From Natrarchaeobaculum aegyptiacum (GTDB taxonomy: Archaea > Halobacteriota > Halobacteria > Halobacteriales > Natrialbaceae), in contig NZ_CP019893.1 of assembly GCF_002156705.1 (NCBI RefSeq), forward strand, positions 1,488,001 through 1,552,000: a stretch of DNA of 64,000 nt, given 5' to 3'. Under the pieces are notes generated by a model. That model saw nothing but the letters and a program-made list of their open reading frames with translations, had not been told where the DNA came from and did not search any database. How positions within the stretch are numbered: position 1 is the stretch's first letter; each line of letters begins with the position of its first letter. This document shows, one piece after another, positions 1 through 8,955 of the stretch. The position numbers were made by a program, and so were the translations under genes.

Positions 1-126
1 GAGTGCGAAAATGGTTCCACCGACCCATGTCGGCACGGTCGTCTCAGCTGCGGTGTCCACCTCACCACAGGCAAAACGAAGCTTTCGAGCTGAATATTCA
101 AGAGGCGGGCCTGCGAACGGTGACCG

Positions 127-567
127 ATGAACGCGGTTCGCGAGGCGACGAGTCGGTCCACCTCGGCCACGAGGGAGCGCCTCGCGCTCCACACGGCCGC
201 CGGCCTGACGGTCACGGCGGTCGGGATCGTCGCCTACCAGGTGCTTACCGTCGGCTACGGCGACAGTTCGCCCGTGTCGGTCGGGCTAGGACTCGGTCTC
301 CTCGCACTCTCACTCACCGCCGGTGTCACGCGTCGACTCTGGCTCGTCGCTGCCGGGTACCTCGCGGCGATTCCGCTGTTACTGCTGTTCGCCGTCGGGT
401 TGATGATCCCGATGGGAGACCCGACCCCGCCGCCGTGGGTGATAGACGCCTGGTGGCTCTCCATCGTCGTCATGGTCGCCGGCATCGCCGTCGCCATGCT
501 CGCGATCAGCTACCACGTGGCCGTCAGGCTCGTCGACTACCGGAGCCGGACCGCGCAGGCCAGATGA
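127..567 (+). CDS. Small multi-pass membrane protein
   Basis: 146 residues, function not recognised. After a polar N-terminus of about 24 residues there are four hydrophobic stretches (roughly 25-45, 52-69, 73-95 and 109-131), the third followed by a short proline-rich loop, and then a basic tail ending TAQAR. This topology points to a small four-helix inner membrane protein with no catalytic motif. It stands alone: the next gene is on the other strand and converges with it about 70 bases downstream. The start is the first ATG of the frame and gives an acid/hydrophobic composition normal for haloarchaea. Confidence 0.7.
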   Translation: MNAVREATSRSTSATRERLALHTAAGLTVTAVGIVAYQVLTVGYGDSSPVSVGLGLGLLALSLTAGVTRRLWLVAAGYLAAIPLLLLFAVGLMIPMGDPTPPPWVIDAWWLSIVVMVAGIAVAMLAISYHVAVRLVDYRSRTAQAR

Positions 568-637
568 GTCGCGCTGGCTCGAGCACCGCTCTCGAGCCGC
601 GAGGCGGCAGTGTCCACGCTACGCCGCGACGAATCGC

Positions 638-1114
638 TCAGAGCTCGAGTGCGTACACCGCCTCGTCGTAGGACTCGCCGTCGATGACGACCTCACCACT
701 GTCGGCGCGTTCGAAACCCAGTCCCTCGTAGAATCGGCGGCTCGCATCGTTGAACGCGAAGTCGAGCGCGCGAACCTCGTCGACGTCGTGGGCCTCGAGT
801 TCCGCGAGCAGTCGCTCGTGTAACTCGGTACCGATCCCCTCACCCTGGTGGTCTGGGTGGACGTACATCCGGAGGACGTCCGCGCGCTCGCCCTGGGCGA
901 CCGCGTGGGTGAAGCCGACGATCTCCCCACCGCGTTCGGCGACGAGGACGACGGTCCCGGGGGCCTCGAGGGGCATCGAGTCGTCGGTGTACCAGTCGTC
1001 GACCGTCCGGTCTATCACTTCCGACTCGAGTTCGTCGTAGGTGGCGTGCCAGGTCTCCCGGGCGATAGCTTTGATCGCGTCGAAGTCGTCCGCCGCCGCA
1101 GATCGAACGGTCAT
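638..1114 (-). CDS. GNAT family N-acetyltransferase
   Basis: 158 residues, a full single-domain GNAT fold. The acetyl-CoA pyrophosphate loop is visible as HQGEGIGTEL (about residues 93-102), preceded by the usual beta strand (LRMYVHPDH) and followed by the helix and the A-S-R-R-F-Y-E-G-L-G-F segment that closes the fold. It should transfer an acetyl group from acetyl-CoA to an amine; the RimI-like spacing allows either a protein N-terminus or a small molecule and the sequence does not decide. The ATG start begins MTVRSAAADD, a usual GNAT opening. Monocistronic by position. Confidence 0.85.
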   Translation of the reverse strand: MTVRSAAADDFDAIKAIARETWHATYDELESEVIDRTVDDWYTDDSMPLEAPGTVVLVAERGGEIVGFTHAVAQGERADVLRMYVHPDHQGEGIGTELHERLLAELEAHDVDEVRALDFAFNDASRRFYEGLGFERADSGEVVIDGESYDEAVYALEL

Positions 1115-1196
1115 GCTCCCACCTTGTCAGGGGAACGATAAAGTGACTTCGCCCGACAGATCGTCGCCCCGGCTCGAACGTCGCGAACCCGTCTCC

Positions 1197-1493
1197 TCAC
1201 GTCCGCACCTCGAAGCCGCGGTCCCGGAGCAGGGCCGGGACGCGGTCCTGGTGGTCTCCTTGCAACTCGATTCGTCCCGAATCGACCGTCCCGCCCGTCC
1301 CGAGTGACTGCTTTAGCTCCGAGGCGAGTGACTCGACCTCGCTGTGCTCGAGGTCGAACCCCTCGACGATCGTCACCGGCTTGCCGTACCGGCGGCTCTC
1401 CATCCGGATCGAGAGAACCTGCTGGGCGGTCTCGAGGTCGTGCTGGCTGTCGAGTTCCGCGAGGAGGTCCTCTAAGTCGTCGTCGCTGGACAT
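1197..1493 (-). CDS. SUI1/eIF1-type translation initiation factor homologue
   Basis: 98 residues. The C-terminal two thirds carry the SUI1 fold: a strand with GKPVTIVEGF, a helix (EVESLASELKQSLGTGGTV) and the closing strand RIELQGDHQDRV. The N-terminal 25 residues are acidic and helical. Family members help start-site selection on the small ribosomal subunit. A longer frame runs upstream, but the ATG at 1493 gives the family's usual length and the upstream part has no similarity to anything sensible. Archaea carry several SUI1 paralogues; this acidic short form may not be the main aIF1. Confidence 0.85.
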   Translation of the reverse strand: MSSDDDLEDLLAELDSQHDLETAQQVLSIRMESRRYGKPVTIVEGFDLEHSEVESLASELKQSLGTGGTVDSGRIELQGDHQDRVPALLRDRGFEVRT

Positions 1494-1572
1494 GGGTGAG
1501 AGTCGGTCACACGCCGGGGTGAGGACACACCTTGCGCTCGCCGGTCGGCTGTATTCGCACTGGAGACACCGG

Positions 1573-2049
1573 CTAGTCGCGGTCGGTATACGCTCGCCAG
1601 TCACCCGACGTGACGACCGGTGCGTTCTCGACGTCCCGGTTGTAAACGTAGGTCCAGGCGTCGACAGGCGGCTCCTCAAGGCGAACCAGCTGGCGGACGT
1701 ACAGCGATCCCGCTGGATTCGCCGGAGAGTAGCCTTCGTAGGCGTCCAGCTCGTGAACGACGGTCTCGTCGTCGACGCGGTACAGTTCGCCGGTGACGAG
1801 AGTGTCGCTACGGTCGGCGTCGGGCGCACCGTCGTCAGTGGTACTCCCCTCGGCGTCTCTCACCTCGGGCTCGAGAACCAGCCCCGGGTACTCACCGAGG
1901 TCGTAGAGGAGGCCCTCGAGTGTGCACTCGCCGACGTAGGTCAGGCGGTCCTCGAGGCCGAATTCGACGTATTTCTCGGAGCCGCGTCTGAGCGTCCCGT
2001 ACAGCACGATCGGGCGCACCGACGTGGGTTCTACGGACTCTCCAGTCAT
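1573..2049 (-). CDS. Gamma-glutamylcyclotransferase (AIG2/GGCT-like)
   Basis: 158 residues from the internal ATG (MTGESVEPTS); a second ATG nine codons upstream is possible. The GGCT signature YGTLRRGSEKY lies near the N-terminus and binds the gamma-glutamyl group; the later LDAYEGY segment supplies the acidic residue typical of the active site. The central part has an acidic insertion (about 75-95) before the second half of the barrel. Enzymes of this family release 5-oxoproline from gamma-glutamyl compounds; halophilic archaea use gamma-glutamylcysteine as a major thiol, so its turnover is a reasonable but unproved role. Confidence 0.75.
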   Translation of the reverse strand: MTGESVEPTSVRPIVLYGTLRRGSEKYVEFGLEDRLTYVGECTLEGLLYDLGEYPGLVLEPEVRDAEGSTTDDGAPDADRSDTLVTGELYRVDDETVVHELDAYEGYSPANPAGSLYVRQLVRLEEPPVDAWTYVYNRDVENAPVVTSGDWRAYTDRD

Positions 2050-2144
2050 GCGTTCTGGTCCGTGCCGGTGACCCAACCCCCGGTCCGAAAAACGTGACGG
2101 TCAGGACAGGTCGAGAAGCTGGAGGTACTGGTTGCAGGCGGTAC

Positions 2145-2837
2145 TCAGGGTGCCTCGATCCGATTGTAGACGCGTCCCCAGAGAGCGGCGTCGATAGCGT
2201 ACCAGTAGAAGATGATCAGCGGCCAGATGACGATCCAGCCGACGATCGTCAGCAGCGAGACGGTCATGAGGAACACAGCGACCAGGAACCCGATACCGTT
2301 GATGACCAGCACGTACAGCAGAAGTCCGATCGCGTAGGTCCGGTGGGTGAGCAACCGCTGCAGTCTCCCCGTGTCGTAGGCTCCGAACCAGGAATCGCTC
2401 ACCGCGTAACTGAGGTATATGGATGGGGCGACGTACGCGAACGCGAGCGCGACGAGGACGTTCAGCAGCCAGTGGATCTCACCGGTCACGAAGAGGAGTA
2501 GCCAGTAGACGATCAGTACCGGGATGAACACGACGAGCAGTCCGAGTCCGTCGACGAAGATGTCACCCCAGTCGTCGAACGCCGGTGGTTCGGGCTCACC
2601 GCGTATCGCCGCCCGCGTCAATCGGACCATGTACCCAGCGACGAAGAACGCGGGGATGATGAGGATTGAAAACAGCGTGAAAACGGTCCCGATCAGGAGT
2701 GGTTTGAGCCCTCGCCGCGAGGGATAGCCGATCGCAAAACGAAGTAACCCCTCCTCCGGGCCGGGGCCATCCGGCGGGCCAGTCGCCCGCTCGTTCGCAC
2801 CGCCAGCACCGCCTGCGCCGGGAGTCTGTGAACCCAT
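2145..2837 (-). CDS. DUF4013 membrane protein
   Basis: 230 residues. After a Gly/Pro-rich N-terminal tail of about 30 residues comes the DUF4013 core: helix 1 (GTVFTLFSILIIPAFFVAGY), then RLTRAAIRGEPEPPAFDDWG, the soluble signature of the family, and four to five further transmembrane helices ending in IIFYWYAIDAALWGRVYN. Function is unknown in the family. It is divergent from nothing and lies between the cyclotransferase and uvrC, all on the minus strand but with gaps that do not force an operon. Confidence 0.85.
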   Translation of the reverse strand: MGSQTPGAGGAGGANERATGPPDGPGPEEGLLRFAIGYPSRRGLKPLLIGTVFTLFSILIIPAFFVAGYMVRLTRAAIRGEPEPPAFDDWGDIFVDGLGLLVVFIPVLIVYWLLLFVTGEIHWLLNVLVALAFAYVAPSIYLSYAVSDSWFGAYDTGRLQRLLTHRTYAIGLLLYVLVINGIGFLVAVFLMTVSLLTIVGWIVIWPLIIFYWYAIDAALWGRVYNRIEAP

Positions 2838-2906
2838 ATCGTTCGAAACGCACTCGTCAGTGAAAAATAATGCAGTCTCGAGCGCTCGAGCGGCCGGCCG
2901 GGTGCT

Positions 2907-4700
2907 CTAGAGCCGGGATTTGATCGTCTCGGCCGTCTTCTCGCCGACTCCGGGGACGCTCTCTAAGTCCTCGAGACTCGCCTCGCGGACGTTCTCGACG
3001 CTCCCGAAGCGCCCGAGTAGCCGCTTTCTGGTCTCGGGACCGACGCCCGGCACGTCGTCCAGAACGGTCGCGACCTCGTCGCGGACGGTCTGGTGGTACT
3101 GGACCGCGAAGCGATGGGCCTCGTCGCGAACGCGCTGGAGCAGGTGGAGGTGCGGGGCGTCACTCGGCCACGAGAACTCCCGGTCGGGCGTGATCACGCG
3201 CTCTTCGGCCTTCGCCAGCGCGATGGTGGGCACCTCCCAGCCGACTTCAGCCAGCGCGTCACGGGCCGCCTCGAGCTGGCCCGCCCCGCCGTCGATCACC
3301 AGCAGGTCCGGGTCCGGGCGGTCGTCTCGACCCTCGACCGCGCGGGTGGCGCGCCACTCGAGGAGGGCGCGCATGTTGTCGTAGTCGTCGTTCTGGTCGG
3401 TGAGCTTCTTCCGCCGGTAGTGGGCCTTCTCGGCGCTGCCGTCGACGAACGTGACGTTGCTGCCGACCGCGGCCGTGCCCTGGGCGTGGCTCACGTCGAA
3501 GCCCTCGATTCGTCGTGCGGCGTCGAGGGAGAGCGCATCGGCAAGCATCCCGCACTCGTCCCGTCGCCCGACGTTTCGCCGGGCGTTTTTGAGCGCGAGT
3601 TCGACGAGTTTCGCCTCGCGGCCAGCACCGGGGACCCGAACCGAGACGCCCTCGGCTGCGAGCCAGGCGTCGACCTCGCTGTCCCCGTGACGCTCGGGCA
3701 GGAGGAGCGCGTCGGGCAGGTCACGTTCGGCGTAGTACTGGACGATGAAGGCCGCGAGGACGGCCGGCACGCCACCCACGTCGGCCACGCCGCCGTCCGC
3801 GCTGGTCCCCGTCGAATCGGCGCTCGAGCGCGCGACGCCGCCCCCGGGTGCCTCGAGCGTGTGGCGATCCCGATCGACCAGCTTCCCGTTCTCCGCACGC
3901 AGGCGGGCGACCGTGGCGTCCTCGCCCTCGATGGCGACGCCGAGGACGTCGACTGCGCGCTCGTCGCCGACCGACTGGACGGCCTCGCCGCCCTCGCCGT
4001 GGAAGGTCTCGACGGTCTCGAGTCGGTCCCGGAGGTTCGCCGCGCGCTCGAAGTTCTGTTCGGCGGCGGCGGCTTCCATCTCGCGGCCCAGCGGATCCGC
4101 GAGGACGCCGGTCTCGCCCTCGAAGAAGCGTTCGACAGAGGTGACGTCGTCGGCGTAGCTTTCGCGGTCGATCTCACCGGTACAGGGAGCTGTACAGAGC
4201 CCCATCTCGTAGTCGAGGCAGGGGCGGTCGCGGTTCGCGTACTTGTGGTCCGAACAGCCGCGGATGCCGTAGGTCTCCCGCAGGGCCTTCACGACGGTGT
4301 CGACGGCCCCCTTGCTGGTGAACGGGCCGAAGACGGTCGCCGACTCGGCTGGATCGCGCGTGACCTCGATCCGCGGGGCCTCGTGGTCGGTCACCTGGAC
4401 CATCGGATAGGACTTGTCGTCCTTGAGCCGGACGTTGTACCGCGGCTGGTGGCGCTTGATCAGGTTCGCCTCGAGCAGTAGCGCCTGTGTCTCGGTGTCG
4501 GTGACGGCGATCTCGACGTCGTCAGCGCGGTCGACCATCCGCCCGATGCGGGCACTTCGCGGGTCGGCGTAGGAGGTGACCCGACTCCGCAGGTCGACTG
4601 CCTTCCCGACGTAGAGCGTGGTCCCGTCGGCCCGGAACTGGTAGACGCCGGGCTCGCGCGGTAACTCCCGTGCACGCTCGCGAACCGCCTCGGCGTTCAT
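2907..4700 (-). CDS. uvrC: Excinuclease ABC subunit C (UvrC)
   Basis: 597 residues, full length. It makes both incisions around a DNA lesion after UvrA/UvrB loading. Domains in order: GIY-YIG nuclease near the N-terminus (GVYQF...TLYVGKA), a cysteine-containing linker, the UVR UvrB-binding motif around 200-240, the RNase H-like second nuclease ([14 protein letters not shown], then [13 protein letters not shown]), and a tandem helix-hairpin-helix C-terminus ([26 protein letters not shown]). A Gly/Ser-rich insertion around 290-315 is typical of halophile proteins. The frame is open further upstream, but the ATG at 4700 places the GIY-YIG domain at the usual distance; the next gene starts divergently at 4798. 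Confidence 0.95.
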   Translation of the reverse strand: MNAEAVRERARELPREPGVYQFRADGTTLYVGKAVDLRSRVTSYADPRSARIGRMVDRADDVEIAVTDTETQALLLEANLIKRHQPRYNVRLKDDKSYPMVQVTDHEAPRIEVTRDPAESATVFGPFTSKGAVDTVVKALRETYGIRGCSDHKYANRDRPCLDYEMGLCTAPCTGEIDRESYADDVTSVERFFEGETGVLADPLGREMEAAAAEQNFERAANLRDRLETVETFHGEGGEAVQSVGDERAVDVLGVAIEGEDATVARLRAENGKLVDRDRHTLEAPGGGVARSSADSTGTSADGGVADVGGVPAVLAAFIVQYYAERDLPDALLLPERHGDSEVDAWLAAEGVSVRVPGAGREAKLVELALKNARRNVGRRDECGMLADALSLDAARRIEGFDVSHAQGTAAVGSNVTFVDGSAEKAHYRRKKLTDQNDDYDNMRALLEWRATRAVEGRDDRPDPDLLVIDGGAGQLEAARDALAEVGWEVPTIALAKAEERVITPDREFSWPSDAPHLHLLQRVRDEAHRFAVQYHQTVRDEVATVLDDVPGVGPETRKRLLGRFGSVENVREASLEDLESVPGVGEKTAETIKSRL

Positions 4701-4797
4701 CGGCGGGCCTAGGTGGTCGGTGGGTTTCAGCCTGACGTCACCGATCGGCCACCAGACGGACAGGGAGGCTAAGTAGTCGCCGGCAAAACGCGAGAGT

Positions 4798-5793
4798 ATG
4801 ACCAGAAACACGCTGTTACTCGACCGATCGACCGTGGAGGCCTACGCGGAGCCAGCGGCGGTCGTCGACGCCGTCGAGCAGGCGTTCGCTGCGGCTGCCG
4901 ACGGCGACGCGATCCAGCCCGCCAAGTCCTACGTCGAACTGCCCCAGTACAACGGCGACTTCCGGTCGATGCCGGCCTATCTCGACGCCGGTGAGTGGGA
5001 CGCCGCCGGGGTGAAGTGGGTCAACGTCCACCCCGACAACCCCGCCGACCACGACCTGCCGACGGTGATGGGGACGATGCTCTACGCCGACCCCGAGACC
5101 GGCGTCCCGCTGGCCATCCTCGACGGCACCGCCCTGACGATGGCCCGCACCGGGGCGGCCGCCGCCGTCGCCACGAAGTACCTCGCACGCGAGGACGCCT
5201 CGAGCCTCGGCCTCGTCGGTGCCGGCGCACAATCGTACAGCCAGCTCGAGGCCATCGCGACGGTCCGGGCGATCGACGAGGTCGTGGTCGCAGATCAGGA
5301 CGACGAGCGCGTCGCGGCGTTCCTCGAGCGCTACGACGGCCGGTTCGACGTCCGGGAAGGAGACGTCGCCGACGCCGTGGCGAGTGACGTGGTCTCGACG
5401 GTGACGCCCGTCCGGGAGCCGATCGTCGATCGGGCGGCCGTCGGCGAGCACACCCACGTCAACGCCATCGGTGCCGACGCGCCCGGAAAACACGAACTCG
5501 CGGACGACCTGCTCACGGCGGCGACCATCGTCATCGATGACCACGAGCAGTGCACCCACTCCGGCGAGATCAACGTCCCCTACGCCGAGGGCGTGCTGAC
5601 CGACGCGGACATCCACGCCGAACTCGGCGACGTCGTCGTCGGCGACGCGCCGGGCCGGACCGACGAGACCGGGATCACGGTGTTCGACTCGACCGGGCTC
5701 GCCATCCAGGACCTCGCTGCCGCCCACGTCGTCTACGAACACGCACTCGAGGGCGAGGAGGGTCGTGACGTCGACCTCTACGGACTCGCGTAG
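4798..5793 (+). CDS. Ornithine cyclodeaminase / alanine dehydrogenase family enzyme
   Basis: 331 residues, standard family length. The NAD-binding Rossmann motif reads [16 protein letters not shown] with the acidic strand end VVVAD after it. Upstream, [15 protein letters not shown] is the family's conserved helix; substrate-side residues include the K of GVKWVN and the [15 protein letters not shown] segment. Archaeal members act as alanine dehydrogenase or as ornithine cyclodeaminase, and the sequence alone does not decide. It starts 97 bases from divergent uvrC, so the two may share a promoter region. Confidence 0.88.
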   Translation: MTRNTLLLDRSTVEAYAEPAAVVDAVEQAFAAAADGDAIQPAKSYVELPQYNGDFRSMPAYLDAGEWDAAGVKWVNVHPDNPADHDLPTVMGTMLYADPETGVPLAILDGTALTMARTGAAAAVATKYLAREDASSLGLVGAGAQSYSQLEAIATVRAIDEVVVADQDDERVAAFLERYDGRFDVREGDVADAVASDVVSTVTPVREPIVDRAAVGEHTHVNAIGADAPGKHELADDLLTAATIVIDDHEQCTHSGEINVPYAEGVLTDADIHAELGDVVVGDAPGRTDETGITVFDSTGLAIQDLAAAHVVYEHALEGEEGRDVDLYGLA

Positions 5794-5806
5794 CCGTCTC
5801 GAGGGG

Positions 5807-6595
5807 TCAGACTCGCCGGGGAATCGCCGCCGTCATCTCGAGGTCGTCGCAGTAGTGGACGATCGGCTCCCCTTCGGGACGGGGGAGCGGCTCGATTTCG
5901 AAGAGCGCGTTCTCGTGGATCGTCGCGGTCGCCGGCTGGAGCGGCCACGGCTCGTGGGACACCTCACCGACCAGCATCGATCCGCTCGAGGGGGCGAAAA
6001 AGCGTCTGCGTTCGACGAGCCAGTGGGCGAGGCTCCCCGGCTCCGGACGGGACGGCTCGCCCGTCGCCTCGTAGGTGATCGCGAAGTGGGCGGGGACGTC
6101 CGCTGGCGAGTCGGGCCCCTCCGTGCCGCCGACCGTGCCCGGCCGCGCCGGGGTGCGACTCACGAATCCGACGCGGTCCTCGCCGGCACCGACCGTCATC
6201 CGGGCGTACTCGACGGGCATTCGGGTGGTTCGGCCGAGCATCGCCGCGAGCCACGGCGTCCCGAGTTCGATCCTGAAGAAGTACACTCCCGGGTCCTCCC
6301 GCCACCGAACGTAGGTCCTGACGTTCAACTCCGCGACCGCCGTCCGAAGGAGCGACGGCGTCCCCCGGAGCCCCGCGTTCACGAACACGAACGGGAGGAC
6401 GCCGATCCAGGCGTTCCCGTCGTACGTCTCGAGGGTCAGTTGACCGGGGAGGAGCGCCTCGAGTGCCGCCGGATCGACCGGCCAGTGGACGAACGCGCCG
6501 TGTCGCCACGTCGTCGACGCGACGTGGGGGCCGATGCGGTTTCGAGGCCGGGTCGATTCGACTCGACGTCGCTGTGCAGAACGGGGATCGGTCAT
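5807..6595 (-). CDS. DUF2071 (YqjF-like) family protein
   Basis: 262 residues. The family hallmark is seen in order: HGAFVHWPVDPAALEALLPG, TYDGNAWIGVLPFVF, LNVRTYVRW, then PGVYFFRIELG and a C-terminal half ending in MLVGEVSHEPWPLQPA. DUF2071 proteins are soluble and uncharacterised. The gene converges with the preceding one with only a 13-base gap. An N-terminal basic extension of about 25 residues before the conserved part may mean the true start is slightly downstream. Confidence 0.85.
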   Translation of the reverse strand: MTDPRSAQRRRVESTRPRNRIGPHVASTTWRHGAFVHWPVDPAALEALLPGQLTLETYDGNAWIGVLPFVFVNAGLRGTPSLLRTAVAELNVRTYVRWREDPGVYFFRIELGTPWLAAMLGRTTRMPVEYARMTVGAGEDRVGFVSRTPARPGTVGGTEGPDSPADVPAHFAITYEATGEPSRPEPGSLAHWLVERRRFFAPSSGSMLVGEVSHEPWPLQPATATIHENALFEIEPLPRPEGEPIVHYCDDLEMTAAIPRRV

Positions 6596-6899
6596 CGCGA
6601 GCCAGTGGGGACCCAGTCTACGACGAGAAGACTCATAAAACGGACAGGCACCCCTCAGAACCGATGATATCCACGAGATCGACGACCTCCGGCGACCCCT
6701 CGAACGCCCCCGGCGCCGTCCGACGACCGTGGACGAGCGACGATCGCGGACTCGAGTCTGCGCTCGACCCGGTTCCTGACAGTGGCAGATCCAGCCGATT
6801 ACGGCCGGTCGCCGTCGGTTCCTGCCACAGGAAATTAATTACATAACCAACAGATTAAATATAACTGCAACCATAGGAAGTCGCAGATAGAGATTTCCA
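6596..6899. other. Intergenic stretch upstream of tfb
   Basis: No credible gene. The left part is ordinary GC-rich DNA; a 60-codon frame from 6664 has an unlikely basic, serine-rich product. The right part (6830-6899) drops sharply in GC and carries the tfb core promoter. Confidence 0.6.
6855..6863 (+). promoter_or_regulatory. TATA box of tfb
   Basis: TTAAATATA in an AT-rich island, about 40 bases before the tfb ATG at 6900, allowing a short leader of roughly 10 bases. A purine-rich BRE-like stretch (ACAGA) lies just before it. Confidence 0.6.
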
Positions 6900-7802
6900 A
6901 TGGGCGACCTGGACGCGTCCGTGAGCTGTCCCGAGTGCGAGGGCAGGGTACGGGAAACGGGGACCGAAACGGTGTGTGAACGATGTGGCCTCGTCACGGG
7001 AGAACGAACGATCGACCGGGGGCCGGAGTGGCGATCCTTCGGCGACGAGGTGAGCGACCGGCGTCGAACCGGCGCACCGCTCACGCGCTCGAGACACGAC
7101 CGCGGCCTCTCGACCGAAATCGGCTTCGGATCGGGAACCGACTCGAGTTACGACGGCCGAATCACGGGCCGCAAGCGGCGACAGCTCGCACGCCTCCGCC
7201 GGGAGCACAACCGGGCGCGAATCTCGACGAAGGCGGATCGAAATCAGGTCTACGCGTTCGGCGAGATCCGTCGAATCGTCACCGGCCTCTCGCTTCCAGA
7301 CGGGATCCGCGAGCAGGCCTGCGCACTGTTCGACTCCGCCCAGTCGGAAAACCTGCTGCAGGGCCGGTCGATCGAAGGCTTCGCCGCCGCGTCGATCTAC
7401 GCCACCTGCCGTACGCGGGACATTCCCCGGACCGTCGGCGAGATCACCGCCATCGCCCGTGCCGACGACGACGAATTGAAGGTCGCCTACGACGCCCTGA
7501 ATCGGGAACTCGGGCTCCCGACTGGGCCGATCGATCCCGGACAGTACCTCCCCCGGTTCGCCTCAGAACTCGAGGCCGGCACCCACGTCGAACGGCGCGC
7601 TCGCGATCACGTCGAGACGCTGCTCGACGAGCGCCTGATCGGCGGGCGAAATCCAAGCGGCGTCGCCGCGGCCTGTCTCTACTACGCCGCCGGCGAACGC
7701 GAGGAGTGGCCGACGATCACGCAGGCCACAGCCGCCGAGGTCGCCGACGTCGCACCCGTCACGATCCGGTCGACAGTCAGGACGCTCGAAGAACACGGGT
7801 GA
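6900..7802 (+). CDS. tfb: Transcription initiation factor IIB (TFB)
   Basis: 300 residues. N-terminal zinc ribbon with cysteines at 10, 13, 26 and 29 (CPEC...CERC), then the B-reader/linker region with RTGAPLTRSRHDRGLSTEIG, followed by two cyclin repeats (about 110-200 and 205-297) that bind TBP-DNA and the BRE. Haloarchaea carry several TFBs, which pair with TBPs to direct gene sets; which paralogue this is cannot be told here. It is followed by pcm 85 bases later on the same strand. Confidence 0.95.
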   Translation: MGDLDASVSCPECEGRVRETGTETVCERCGLVTGERTIDRGPEWRSFGDEVSDRRRTGAPLTRSRHDRGLSTEIGFGSGTDSSYDGRITGRKRRQLARLRREHNRARISTKADRNQVYAFGEIRRIVTGLSLPDGIREQACALFDSAQSENLLQGRSIEGFAAASIYATCRTRDIPRTVGEITAIARADDDELKVAYDALNRELGLPTGPIDPGQYLPRFASELEAGTHVERRARDHVETLLDERLIGGRNPSGVAAACLYYAAGEREEWPTITQATAAEVADVAPVTIRSTVRTLEEHG

Positions 7803-7887
7803 GCCGCTATCGGCTTCCGGCGGACGGTTCGATCAGGCGCGCCCACGGAAGCGCGAGATTCTTCCCGCTGGATCGGGTACCGACCGT

Positions 7888-8658
7888 ATGGACCCCGCGG
7901 TACTTCGAGACGACATGGTCGACGGCCTCGAGTCGCCACCACGCGAGGTGATCGAGAGCGAGGCCGTCGCCGAAGCGATGCGGGCGGTCCCGCGTCGTCT
8001 CTTCCTCCCGGACGACCGGAACGCCTACGCCGACAGCGACCACGAGGTCCGCGGCAGTCGCATCCTCGCCCCCAGTACGGTCGCCCGCCTGCTCGAAGCC
8101 CTCGCACTCGAGCCCGACGACGACGTCCTCGTCGTGGGCGTCGGCGTCGGCTACACGGCCGCCGTCTGCGCCGAGATCGTCGGCGAGACGAACGCCCACG
8201 CCGTCGACATCGCCCGCCCGCTCGTCTTCGACGCCCGAGAGAACCTCGAGCGTGCCGGCTACGGTGGCGTCCTCGTCGACTGCCGAGACGGCGCGAACGG
8301 GCTCCCGGAGTACGCCCCGTTCGACCGCATCCTGCTCGAGGCTGCCGTCGCCGAGTCGCCACGAGCACTCCGCGAGCAACTCTCGCCCTCGGGCCGACTG
8401 GTCTACCCACGACTCCGGGACGCACGGGGCCAGCGACTCGAGGTGCAGACGGCCGCCGGCGAGCGGTCCCCGCGCGGGATCGTCGAGTTCGATCCGTTGC
8501 TCGTCGCCGGCGAACAGACGGGTGCAGTAGAGCGAAACCGAACCGCGCGAGAGGACCGGGAGTTCGCTGCGCGACGTGCGGAGTCCCGGCGCGGCTGGGA
8601 ACAGGAGTGGATCGAGTGGGACGCCGGTAGTCGTCGCTCGAACTGGCCCTCGCGGTGA
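7888..8658 (+). CDS. pcm: Protein-L-isoaspartate O-methyltransferase family
   Basis: 256 residues. It should methylate L-isoaspartyl residues with S-adenosylmethionine to start repair of aged proteins. Conserved pieces: VAEAMRAVPRRLFLP near the N-terminus, DHEVRGSRILAPSTVARLLE, the SAM loop VLVVGVGVGYTAA, then FDRILLEAAVAESPRAL and QLSPSGRLVYP. The canonical G-x-G-x-G loop is present, although the first acidic/threonine positions are valine. Some haloarchaeal family members may have drifted in specificity; the catalytic core looks complete. Confidence 0.88.
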   Translation: MDPAVLRDDMVDGLESPPREVIESEAVAEAMRAVPRRLFLPDDRNAYADSDHEVRGSRILAPSTVARLLEALALEPDDDVLVVGVGVGYTAAVCAEIVGETNAHAVDIARPLVFDARENLERAGYGGVLVDCRDGANGLPEYAPFDRILLEAAVAESPRALREQLSPSGRLVYPRLRDARGQRLEVQTAAGERSPRGIVEFDPLLVAGEQTGAVERNRTAREDREFAARRAESRRGWEQEWIEWDAGSRRSNWPSR

Positions 8659-8955
8659 GTCGGAGACGCCGTCGGTATTTCCAGAACGCCACAATCGCTC
8701 TGCAGGAGAAAAGTCGGCTGCGGCGACGTGACTGACGACCGCCATCGACGACGCAGACGCTCGTGGACCAGTCGTCGAGCAGTGCCAGTGGCAATCGCTC
8801 TCTGAGAACGTAGTGTCTCGCGAAAGTGGGGGTGGGGGATTGGGGGTGGCGACAGTCTATCGCGAATCGCCATCGTATCCTAAGGACGGGGAGGGATTAA
8901 CGATACTTCCTATCTGTTTAGTACACTTCTCGAACAGGTGCTAAACAGCTAGAGG
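8659..8955. other. Intergenic stretch between pcm and the Bat-type gene
   Basis: Convergent 3' ends. It contains a G-rich run around 8826-8850 and, next to the stop of the minus-strand gene, a perfect inverted repeat (separate entry). No gene seen. Confidence 0.5.
8914..8948. repeat. Inverted repeat at 3' end of Bat-type regulator
   Basis: CTGTTTAG (8914-8921) and CTAAACAG (8941-8948) are perfect complements separated by 19 bases, ending 8 bases from the regulator's stop codon. It could be a terminator hairpin or a protein-binding site. Confidence 0.5.

Noticed and set aside
3093-4481. Plus-strand frame of 462 codons
   Set aside because: Antisense of uvrC and without recognisable domain.
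6664-6846. 60-codon frame before tfb
   Set aside because: Arg/Ser-rich product, no ribosome site or promoter, and it runs into the tfb promoter.
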